Positions 18,405 through 27,981 of a stretch of DNA of 64,000 bases are shown piece by piece. Position numbers and translations under genes: made by a program. The notes below the pieces were generated by a model, which did no database searches, was not told where the DNA came from, and saw only the letters and a program-made list of their open reading frames with translations. The DNA comes from Rhizobacter sp. Root404 (GTDB lineage Bacteria; Pseudomonadota; Gammaproteobacteria; Burkholderiales; Burkholderiaceae_C): the NCBI RefSeq assembly GCF_001425865.1, contig NZ_LMDS01000005.1:672684-736683 (forward strand), read 5' to 3'. Within the stretch, counting starts at the first letter, position 1; every line of letters starts with the position of its first letter.

Positions 18405-19367
18405 ATGATGCGTCGCGATACTTTCCTCAAATCCCTCGCCGCGCTCGCCGCAGCGAGCGCGTTGCCCCTGCCCGCGTGGGCGGCAGCGAACCTGAAGATG
18501 CTGATCCCCGCCAACCCGGGCGGCGGCTGGGACACCACCGGCCGCGCGCTCGGCAAGGCGCTGATGGACTCCGGCGCCGCGAGCACCGTCAGCTTCGACA
18601 ACAAGGGCGGCGCGGCCGGCACCATCGGCCTGGCGCAGTTCGTCAACAGCGCCAAGGGCGACGGCAACACGCTGATGGTGATGGGCGCCGTCATGCTCGG
18701 CGGCATCATCACCGGCAAGCCGCCGGTGCAGCTCTCGCAGGCCACGCCGATCGCGCGCCTGATCAGCGAGTACAACGTCTTCGTGCTGCCGGCGAATTCG
18801 CCGCTCAAGTCGATGAAGGACGTGGTCGAGCAGCTCAAGAAGGACCCGGGCAGCGTCAAGTGGGGCGGTGGTTCGCGCGGATCGACCGAGCACATCGCCG
18901 CGGCAATGCTGGCGCGCGAGGTCGGTGTCGACCCGGCCAAGATCAACTACGTGGCGTTCCGTGGAGGCGGTGAGGCGACCGCCGCGATCCTGGGCGGCAA
19001 CGTCACGGTCGGTGGCAGCGGCCTGTCGGAGTTCTCCGAGTACATCACCACCGGCAAGATGCGCGCGATCGCGATGACTTCCGAGACGCGCCTGAAGGGC
19101 GTCGACGTGCCGACGATGAAGGAGCAGGGCTACAACGTCGTGATCGGCAACTGGCGCGGCGTGTACGGCGCCGCCGGCATCACGCCGGAGCAGCGCAAGG
19201 CGTTGACCGACATGATCCTGACCGCGACCAAGCACAAGTCCTGGGCCGAGGCGATGGAGCGCAACGGCTGGACCCCGGCGCTGTTGACCGGCCCGGCGTT
19301 CGACAAGTTCGTCGACGACGAGTTCGCGTCGCTGCGCGCGATCATGCACAAGTCGGGCATGGTGTAA
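18405..19367 (+). CDS. tctC: Tripartite tricarboxylate transporter substrate-binding protein (Bug family)
   Basis: Periplasmic solute receptor of a TTT-type secondary transporter. The 320-residue precursor has a signal peptide with twin arginine-like MMRRDTFLKSLAALAAASAL and cleavage after AWA. The mature part shows the Bug/TctC order: LKMLIPANPGGGWDTTGR, then VSFDNKGGAAGTIGLAQFV and KWGGGSRGSTEHIAA. Ligands of the family are citrate and other carboxylates; the ligand here is not predictable. It is followed after 2 bases by tctB and then tctA, so the transporter is complete. Confidence 0.93.
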   Translation: MMRRDTFLKSLAALAAASALPLPAWAAANLKMLIPANPGGGWDTTGRALGKALMDSGAASTVSFDNKGGAAGTIGLAQFVNSAKGDGNTLMVMGAVMLGGIITGKPPVQLSQATPIARLISEYNVFVLPANSPLKSMKDVVEQLKKDPGSVKWGGGSRGSTEHIAAAMLAREVGVDPAKINYVAFRGGGEATAAILGGNVTVGGSGLSEFSEYITTGKMRAIAMTSETRLKGVDVPTMKEQGYNVVIGNWRGVYGAAGITPEQRKALTDMILTATKHKSWAEAMERNGWTPALLTGPAFDKFVDDEFASLRAIMHKSGMV

Positions 19368-19369
19368 GC

Positions 19370-19870
19370 ATGACCGTCCGGTTGCCGCAGACGCTGATCG
19401 GCGTCGGGACGCTGGTGCTCGCGGCGGTGATGGCCGTGGGTGCCACGCAGATCAGCTCCGAGGCCGGCTACGGCGGCGTCGGGCCGAACTTCGTGCCCTG
19501 GGTCGTCGCGGTCGCGCTCGCGCTGTGCGGCGGCCTGCTGATCTGGGAATCCGTCAGCGGCGGCTTTCGCGAGATGGAGGAGCCTTCGGGCGACGAGCGC
19601 GGCTACTGGCCCGGCTTCGGCTGGGTCACGGCCGGCATGCTGCTCAATGCGCTGCTAATCACGCGCATCGGCTTCATCCTGAGCTGCACGCTGTGCTTCG
19701 TGCTCGCGGTGCGCGGTTACAAGGCGTCGCAGGGCGCGCCGGATTGGTCGCCGCTGGCGTTCGCGAAGGACGCGCTGATCGGCGCCTGCATCGCGGCGCC
19801 GGTGTACTGGATGTTCACCAAGCTGCTGGCGATCAACCTGCCTGGCCTGACCGGCAGCGGCTGGATCTGA
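19370..19870 (+). CDS. tctB: Tripartite tricarboxylate transporter small membrane subunit
   Basis: A 166-residue inner-membrane protein with four predicted transmembrane helices, starting LPQTLIGVGTLVLAAVMAVGA. GPNFVPWVVAVALALCGGLLIW and, near the C-terminus, DALIGACIAAPVYWMFTKLL are two of the others. It is the poorly conserved small subunit that pairs with TctA. The ATG is 2 bases after the tctC stop and the gene ends 10 bases before tctA. Confidence 0.9.
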   Translation: MTVRLPQTLIGVGTLVLAAVMAVGATQISSEAGYGGVGPNFVPWVVAVALALCGGLLIWESVSGGFREMEEPSGDERGYWPGFGWVTAGMLLNALLITRIGFILSCTLCFVLAVRGYKASQGAPDWSPLAFAKDALIGACIAAPVYWMFTKLLAINLPGLTGSGWI

Positions 19871-19880
19871 TGGAACCCTG

Positions 19881-21389
19881 ATGGACATCTGGCACCAACT
19901 CCTCCAAGGCTTCATCACCGCCGGCACGCCGGTCAACCTGCTGTGGGCGCTGGCCGGCTGCACGATCGGCACCGCGATCGGCGTGTTGCCCGGCATCGGC
20001 CCGGCCACCGCGGTCGCGATGCTGCTGCCGATCACGCTGCAGGTCGAGCCCACCGGCTCGATGATCTTCTTCGCCGGCATCTACTACGGCGCGATGTACG
20101 GCGGCTCGACGACCTCGATCCTGCTCAACACGCCCGGCGAGGCCGGCTCCATGGTCACCGCCATGGAAGGCAACAAGATGGCCAAGAACGGCCGCGCCGG
20201 GGCCGCGCTCGCGACCGCGGCGATCGGCTCGTTCGTCGCCGGCACGATCGGCACGATCGTTGTCACGGTCGCCGCGCCGGTGGTGGCCAAGTACGCGGTG
20301 CTGCTCGGGCCGCCCGAGTACTTCATGCTGATGATGCTGGCGTTCGTGACGGTCAGCGCGGTGCTCGGCAAGAGCACGCTGCGCGGCATGACCTCGCTGT
20401 TCATCGGCCTGGCGATCGGGCTGATCGGCCTCGACCAGATCAGCGGCCAGGCGCGCTACACGCTGAACGTGCCGGAGATGATGGACGGCATCGAGGTCGT
20501 GCTGATCGCGGTCGGCCTGTTCGCGGTCGCCGAGGCGCTGTACGTGATGCTGTACGAGGGCAAGGTCGTCGACACGCAGAACAAGCTGTCGAAGGTCCAC
20601 ATGACCCGCGAGGAATGGAAGCGCTCGTGGCCCGCCTGGCTGCGCGCGACCGCGATCGGCATCCCGTTCGGCACGATCCCGGCCGGCGGCAGCGAGATCC
20701 CCACCTTCCTCAGCTACGCGGCCGAACGCAAGCTGTCCAAGCACCCGGAGGAGTTCGGCACCGTCGGTGCCATCGAAGGCGTGGCCGGCCCCGAGGCGGC
20801 CAACAACGCCGCGATCACCGCGACGCTGATCCCGCTGCTGACGCTCGGCATCCCGACCTCGAACACCGCCGCGATCCTGCTCGGCGCATTCCAGAACTAC
20901 GGCATCCAGCCGGGCCCGCAGCTGCTGGACAAGAACTCCGCGCTGGTGTGGGCGCTGATCGCCTCGCTCTACATCGGCAACGTGATGCTGCTGGTGCTGA
21001 ACCTGCCGCTGGTGGGCATGTGGGTCAAGCTGCTGAAGGTGCCGAAGGCGCAGCTGTACGCCGGCATCCTGATCTTCGCGACGGTCGGCGTGTACGGCAT
21101 GCGCCAGTCGGCGTTCGATCTGGTGCTGCTTTACGCGATCGGCCTGCTCGGGCTGGTGATGCGGCGCTTCGACTTCCCGGCCGCGCCGGTCGTGATCGGC
21201 ATGATCCTCGGGCCGCTCGCCGAAGCGCAGATGCGCAACGCGATGTCGATCGGCGAGGGCAAGTGGAGCGTGTTCGTCGAGCGCCCCGGTTCGCTGAGCC
21301 TGCTGATCGTCGTGCTGGCGGTGCTGGTGCTGCCGCGCGCGATGAAGCTGCTGCGCAAGCGCCGGCCGGTGGTGGCGGGCGAGGGCTGA
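19881..21389 (+). CDS. tctA: Tripartite tricarboxylate transporter large permease
   Basis: A 502-residue inner-membrane permease with about 11-12 helices, typical of TctA. Family motifs are IGVLPGIGPATAVAMLLP near residue 35, AMYGGSTTSILLNTPGEAG near residue 72 and LLTLGIPTSNTAAILLGA near residue 320. It forms the transport channel with TctB and receives substrate from TctC, driven by the ion gradient. The stop TGA ends exactly one base before the reverse-complement stop of the convergent hemH gene, with no room for a terminator between them. Confidence 0.96.
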   Translation: MDIWHQLLQGFITAGTPVNLLWALAGCTIGTAIGVLPGIGPATAVAMLLPITLQVEPTGSMIFFAGIYYGAMYGGSTTSILLNTPGEAGSMVTAMEGNKMAKNGRAGAALATAAIGSFVAGTIGTIVVTVAAPVVAKYAVLLGPPEYFMLMMLAFVTVSAVLGKSTLRGMTSLFIGLAIGLIGLDQISGQARYTLNVPEMMDGIEVVLIAVGLFAVAEALYVMLYEGKVVDTQNKLSKVHMTREEWKRSWPAWLRATAIGIPFGTIPAGGSEIPTFLSYAAERKLSKHPEEFGTVGAIEGVAGPEAANNAAITATLIPLLTLGIPTSNTAAILLGAFQNYGIQPGPQLLDKNSALVWALIASLYIGNVMLLVLNLPLVGMWVKLLKVPKAQLYAGILIFATVGVYGMRQSAFDLVLLYAIGLLGLVMRRFDFPAAPVVIGMILGPLAEAQMRNAMSIGEGKWSVFVERPGSLSLLIVVLAVLVLPRAMKLLRKRRPVVAGEG

Positions 21390-22481
21390 TCAGGCCGCCG
21401 CGCCCGCAGCCAGCGCCCGCTGGCGCTGCTTCTCGCGCGCTTCCGGGTCGTCGGCCACGGTCGTCGGCCAGCCCTGCATGTGCTGGATCGCGATGGCGGA
21501 CAGCGCCGCGATCCACTCGTGCTGGTCGTTCAGGCAGGGCAGGTAGTTGAATTCCGCGCCGCCTGCCTTCAGAAAGGCCGCGCGGCCTTCCTGGTCGATC
21601 TCCTCGAGCGTCTCCAGACAGTCGGAGGTGAAGCCGGGGCACAGCACGTCGACCCGCTTGACGCCCTGCTGGGCGAGCGCGATCAGCGTGGGCTCCGTGT
21701 ACGGCTGCAGCCACTCGGCGCGGCCCAGGCGGCTCTGGAAGGTCACGACCATGTCGTCCTTGCGCAGTGCGAGCCGTTCGCCGAGAAGCCGCGCGGTCTT
21801 CAGGCACTCGCAGTGGTACGGGTCCCCGAGCGCGAGGGTGCGCCGCGGCACGCCGTGGAAGCTGAGCAGCAGCTTGTCGGGTCGGCCGTGCGACATCCAG
21901 TGGTCCTCGACCCGCTTGGCGAGCGCGGCGATGTAGCCGGCATCGTCGTGGTAGCGGTTGACGAAGCGCAGTTCCGGCACGTGGCGCGCCTGCTGCGCCC
22001 AGGCGTAGACGGCGTCGCCGACGCTGGCGGTCGTCGTCGCCGAATACTGGGGATAGAGCGGCAGCACGAGCACGCGCGTCGCCCCCTGGGCCTTCAGCTC
22101 GTCCATCACCGAGGCGATCGACGGGTTGCCGTAACGCATCGCGTAATGCACCGTGACGGTGTGGCCGCGCTGCCCGAGGTAGCCGCGCAGCAGCTTGGCC
22201 TGCTTCTCGGTCCAGACCTTCAGCGGCGAGCCCTCCGGCGTCCAGATGCTGGCGTACTTGCGGGCCGACTTGGCGGGGCGCGTGCGCAGAATCACGCCGT
22301 GCAAGATCATCAGCCAGAGCAGGCGCGGGATCTCGACGACGCGCCGGTCGCTCAGGAATTCGGCGAGGTAGCGGCGCACCGCCGCCGGGGTCGGCGCGTC
22401 GGGCGTGCCCAGGTTGCAGAGCAGGACGGCCGTGCGCGAGGGGTCGCCGTGGCGGTAGGCCGGTTCGGGCGCGAAGCTCAT
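21390..22481 (-). CDS. hemH: Ferrochelatase
   Basis: Inserts Fe2+ into protoporphyrin IX, the last step of protoheme synthesis. The 363-residue protein starts MSFAPEPAYRHGDPSRTAVL and continues with CNLGTPDAPTPAAVRRYLAEFLSDRRV-type family sequence. The metal-binding signature SFHGVPRRTL is near residue 210 and the second, CPGFTSDCLETLEEI, near residue 280. Its ATG overlaps the TGA of the upstream cyclase-FHA gene (ATGA, 22478-22481). Frames open further upstream lie inside that gene and are not expected to be used. Heme supply fits the cytochromes of the sox cluster but there is no direct link. Confidence 0.96.
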   Translation of the reverse strand: MSFAPEPAYRHGDPSRTAVLLCNLGTPDAPTPAAVRRYLAEFLSDRRVVEIPRLLWLMILHGVILRTRPAKSARKYASIWTPEGSPLKVWTEKQAKLLRGYLGQRGHTVTVHYAMRYGNPSIASVMDELKAQGATRVLVLPLYPQYSATTTASVGDAVYAWAQQARHVPELRFVNRYHDDAGYIAALAKRVEDHWMSHGRPDKLLLSFHGVPRRTLALGDPYHCECLKTARLLGERLALRKDDMVVTFQSRLGRAEWLQPYTEPTLIALAQQGVKRVDVLCPGFTSDCLETLEEIDQEGRAAFLKAGGAEFNYLPCLNDQHEWIAALSAIAIQHMQGWPTTVADDPEAREKQRQRALAAGAAA

Positions 22482-23434
22482 CGGGCGCCGAACTCGGACG
22501 GCGGGCCGCGGTGCGTGTCGGCGAACTTCAGGATCTCGAAGCGCACGCACGGGCTGGCCGGGTCGGACGGCGGGGCGCCCAGACCGATCGTGCCGCTGCC
22601 GTGGAGCGTGCAACTGCCGCGGCGCAGGCCGATGATTTCCGGGTCGTGATCGAAGCGCACGTAGGTTCCGTTGTAGGAGAGGTCGGTGAGCTGGAAGGTG
22701 CCGCCGTGCCAGACGATCCGGGCATGCGAGCGGGACACCCGGGTGTCGTCGATGATGTAGGTCGCCTGCGGGCTGCGGCCCAGGATCACCGGCAGGCTGG
22801 GCCCGGCGTAGATCCGGTTCTGATCGAGCCAGACGAGGCGGATGCCCTCCGGCTCCGGCGAGAACACCAGCATCTCGCCGTAGGCCGTGGTCGCGGTGTC
22901 GCCGAAGCGGCGCGAGCCTTCGAGCAGGTACACGTGCACCGGCTCGACCCGGCCGCGCAGCTGCATGCGGTCCAGGCTGCGGAAGCGCGCCTGCTCCAGG
23001 TCGGGCAACGCGCCGAGCACGACCGCGGTCACCAGCGTCTCGTTGTCGCCGGCGTGATCGAGCAGGCGGGCCGCCACGTTGACGGCGTCGCCGAAGACGT
23101 CGCCGGACATCTCGATCACCTCGCCATGCGCCAGGCCGACCTGCAGCTTCAGCGGCACCGATCGACCCGAGCCTGCGGGCGAGCCGATGCGCTCCAGCGA
23201 TTCGTGCAGCTCGACGGCCGCCGCCACCGCCTGCGCCGGCCCGTCGAACATCGCCATCAGGCCGTCGCCGAGGGTCTTGACGACGCGCCCGCCGTGGTGG
23301 CCGACGATCTGCGCGAGCAGCGCCACGCTCTGCGTGACGACCGCGGTGGCGTCGGCATTGCCGAGCGTCTCGTACATCGAGGTGCTGCCGCGCAGGTCGG
23401 CAAACAGGACGGACCGTTCGACGATCTGGGTCAT
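22478..23434 (-). CDS. Class III adenylate/guanylate cyclase with C-terminal FHA domain
   Basis: A 318-residue soluble protein. The cyclase domain (about residues 5-165) has both metal aspartates (SVLFADLRGSTSM and KTLGDGLMAMF). The adenine-selecting lysine VVKTLGD and the transition-state Asn/Arg in GDAVNVAARLLDHA are also present, so it looks catalytically competent and probably makes cAMP. The C-terminal FHA domain (about 220-318) includes VILGRSPQATYIIDD, RVSRSHARI and DLSYNGTYV, which bind phosphothreonine peptides. This suggests control by a Ser/Thr kinase not seen here. It is translationally coupled to hemH. Confidence 0.88.
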   Translation of the reverse strand: MTQIVERSVLFADLRGSTSMYETLGNADATAVVTQSVALLAQIVGHHGGRVVKTLGDGLMAMFDGPAQAVAAAVELHESLERIGSPAGSGRSVPLKLQVGLAHGEVIEMSGDVFGDAVNVAARLLDHAGDNETLVTAVVLGALPDLEQARFRSLDRMQLRGRVEPVHVYLLEGSRRFGDTATTAYGEMLVFSPEPEGIRLVWLDQNRIYAGPSLPVILGRSPQATYIIDDTRVSRSHARIVWHGGTFQLTDLSYNGTYVRFDHDPEIIGLRRGSCTLHGSGTIGLGAPPSDPASPCVRFEILKFADTHRGPPSEFGAR

Positions 23435-23492
23435 GCGGAATGCGCGGGGCGGGCCATCCGCGGAGTTTAAGGGCGGCGGCCGCGGCGCCAAC

Positions 23493-23520
23493 GAAAAAGG
23501 CCCCGTGCTGCCACGGGGCC
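23493..23520 (-). terminator. Rho-independent terminator of rpoD
   Basis: On the minus strand GGCCCCGTG and CACGGGGCC (9 perfect pairs, loop of 4 bases, 23499-23520) are followed by five T (23494-23498). It starts 21 bases after the rpoD stop and precedes the cyclase-FHA gene, separating the two units. Confidence 0.9.
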
Positions 23521-23540
23521 CCTGCGGTCGAACGTCTGAC

Positions 23541-25739
<2,199 letters not shown>

Positions 25740-26055
25740 GCAAATCCTTGGATGGTGTGAGGCCGACGTTGCGACAGCCCATTCATCGACTTGCGCACGA
25801 TCGCGCGCAAATCAAGTCCGGCGGGCCGACAACGGCGTGGTACGCCGCGGCGACGTCGGTCGCATCGGCGGGTCCCTGCGGGCAAGCTCGGGTGATCATT
25901 TGGCGTGCAGTCCTTGCAGGAAAATTTGGCCTGAAACCCGCTGGGGGACCCTGGTTCAAAGGGTGGCCGGGGCCTGGAGGTGCTGCTGTCACGCTTAGCC
26001 GCGCTAACGTCAACCGAGGATTATACCGCCACGCCCCGCAATTTGCCAATGGCAA
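25740..26055. other. 316-base gap between dnaG and rpoD
   Basis: No credible gene is seen in either strand. Next to the dnaG end it holds the sigma-70 promoter listed separately; the remaining 270 or so bases would be an unusually long rpoD leader. It contains a few short inverted repeats, such as ACCCT and AGGGT around GGTTCAA, but no riboswitch, terminator or leader-peptide signature that I can recognise. Confidence 0.5.
26020..26049 (-). promoter_or_regulatory. rpoD: Sigma-70 promoter of rpoD
   Basis: On the minus strand a perfect -10 TATAAT (26020-26025) lies 18 bases from TTGGCA (26044-26049), a 4-of-6 match to TTGACA. It starts right after the dnaG stop codon and reads towards rpoD, allowing rpoD expression independent of dnaG. 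TATAAT is notable in such G+C-rich DNA. Confidence 0.65.
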
Positions 26056-27945
26056 TCACGCTTTCAGGCGCCGGCGCTCATCCATCAGCTCGCGGCTGCG
26101 GCGCAGCGAATCGGGCGATTGCGTCCCCGAATCGAACAGCGACTTCAGCTCCTCGTCGACCGCGTTCAGGCGCAGCTTGGTGACGACGAGCGAGAGCTCG
26201 TGGCCGATGTCGGCCTCTGGCTCCGGATCGTGGAACGCGGCGATCCGCGCCAGCACCGCGGCCGCGCCGGGGTCGTCCGGCGGCGCCTGGGCCCGCAACT
26301 CGTCCAGCATGGCTGCCGGCGCGAGCGGCCCGTGCTCGTGGACGCAACGTTCGATCGCGCCGAACAGCGCGTCGTAGGGCGCCGGCTGGCCCGCCAGCAG
26401 GTCATGGGCGCCACCGTCGAGCCGAGCCCAGACCTCGCTGCGTTGCAGCAGCAGCCAGATCGCCCGGTCGAGCAGGTTCGCCGCACCCTTGCTGACGCGG
26501 CCGGGACGGCGCGCCGGCGGTCGCGACGGCGCCACCGCGTGGGCGGCAGGGCGCACCGGCGCGTGGCCCCATTGGCGCGCCAGCTGGTCGACGTCGTCGC
26601 GCGCGGCGGCGGCGATGTCCGCGAGCAGCTGGCGCTTCAGCGTGCCATCGGGCAGGGCGCTCCACCAGGGCTTGGCGTTCGCGAGCATGTGGGCGCGGCC
26701 CTCGGCGGTGGCCAGATCGCAGCCTTCGCCGGCCGCCTCGATCAGCTGGCGCGACAGCGGCACCGATTGCGCGATGCACGCCTCGAACGCCTCGGCGCCG
26801 AACTCGCGCACGTACGAATCGGGGTCGTGCTCCGGTGGCAGGAACAGGAAGCGGATCGTGCGCGTGTCGCTCGCGTGCGGCAGGCTGGCCTCGAGCGCGC
26901 GCCCGGCGGCGCGGCGCCCGGCCTTGTCGCCGTCGAAGCTGAACACCACCGACTCAGTGAAGCGGAACAGCTTGTGCAGGTGGTCCGGTGTGCACGCGGT
27001 GCCGAGCGTGGCCACCGCGTTGCCGAAGCCCGACTGGGCCAGCGCGACCACGTCCATGTAGCCCTCGACGACCAGGGCGTAGCCGCGCTGGCGGATCGCC
27101 ACGCGGCCCTCGAACAGCCCGTACAGCTCGCGGCCCTTGCTGAACACTGGCGTTTCCGGGGAGTTCAGGTACTTGGGCTCGCCGCGATCGAGCACGCGCC
27201 CGCCGAAGCCGATCACGTCGCCCTGGACCGAGCGGATCGGGAACATGATGCGGTCGCGGAAGCGGTCGTATCGCTTCGTGGATGGAGCCCCTCGGCCGGC
27301 GGGTACGTCGTCCGATCCCCCGGGGGAATCGGGACCTTGGGGCGGCCCGGCGCTCGGCCCAGTTGCCTCGTCATCCGACAGCTTGGCGATCACGAGACCG
27401 CTCTCCTCGAGCAGCGGATCGTCATAGCTCGGGAACACGCTGGCCAGGCTGCGCCAGCCGTCGGGTGCGTAGCCGAGGCCGAATTGCGCGGCGATCTCGC
27501 CGCTCAGGCCGCGGCCCTTCAGGTAGTCGATCGCGCGCGGGCTCTGGCGAAGGTGCCTTCGGTACGCGTCGGCGGCCTTGGCGAGCACGTCGCTGAGGGT
27601 GCTGCGCCGCTGCTTCTGGGCCGCCGCCTGATCGCGCTCGGCCGCCGAGACGTTCTCCTCGGGCACCTGCAGGCCGGCCTGCTGGGCCAGGTCGCGCACC
27701 GCGTCGAGAAAGCTCATGCCACTGTACTCGGTCAGGAACTTGATCGCGTCGCCGCTCGCGCCGCAGCCGAAGCAGTGATAGAACTGCTTGCTCGGGCTGA
27801 CCGAGAAGCTCGGCGACTTCTCGCCATGGAAGGGGCACAGCCCCATCAGGTTCGCGCCGCCCTTCCTCAGCTGCACGTGGCGGCCGACGATCTCGACGAT
27901 GTCGACGCGCGAGAGCAGGTCCTGGATGAAGGCGGGCGGGATCAC
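26056..27945 (-). CDS. dnaG: DNA primase
   Basis: Makes RNA primers at the replication fork with DnaB helicase. The 629-residue protein begins with the CHC2 zinc-binding domain, ligands Cys37, His40, Cys58 and Cys61. The catalytic TOPRIM domain has VVEGYMDVVALAQSG near residue 297 and SFDGDKAGRRAAGRA. The C-terminal third is the DnaB-interaction domain. A Gly/Pro/Asp-rich insertion at about residues 190-223 (SDDEATGPSAGPPQGPDSP and onward) interrupts the RNA-polymerase core subdomain before YDRFRDRIMFPI. It is in frame and probably a surface loop. The usual upstream neighbour rpsU is not here. Confidence 0.97.
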   Translation of the reverse strand: MIPPAFIQDLLSRVDIVEIVGRHVQLRKGGANLMGLCPFHGEKSPSFSVSPSKQFYHCFGCGASGDAIKFLTEYSGMSFLDAVRDLAQQAGLQVPEENVSAAERDQAAAQKQRRSTLSDVLAKAADAYRRHLRQSPRAIDYLKGRGLSGEIAAQFGLGYAPDGWRSLASVFPSYDDPLLEESGLVIAKLSDDEATGPSAGPPQGPDSPGGSDDVPAGRGAPSTKRYDRFRDRIMFPIRSVQGDVIGFGGRVLDRGEPKYLNSPETPVFSKGRELYGLFEGRVAIRQRGYALVVEGYMDVVALAQSGFGNAVATLGTACTPDHLHKLFRFTESVVFSFDGDKAGRRAAGRALEASLPHASDTRTIRFLFLPPEHDPDSYVREFGAEAFEACIAQSVPLSRQLIEAAGEGCDLATAEGRAHMLANAKPWWSALPDGTLKRQLLADIAAAARDDVDQLARQWGHAPVRPAAHAVAPSRPPARRPGRVSKGAANLLDRAIWLLLQRSEVWARLDGGAHDLLAGQPAPYDALFGAIERCVHEHGPLAPAAMLDELRAQAPPDDPGAAAVLARIAAFHDPEPEADIGHELSLVVTKLRLNAVDEELKSLFDSGTQSPDSLRRSRELMDERRRLKA

Positions 27946-27981
27946 GCGACAGTCTACCGTCGCGTCAATGGCCGAGCCGGT

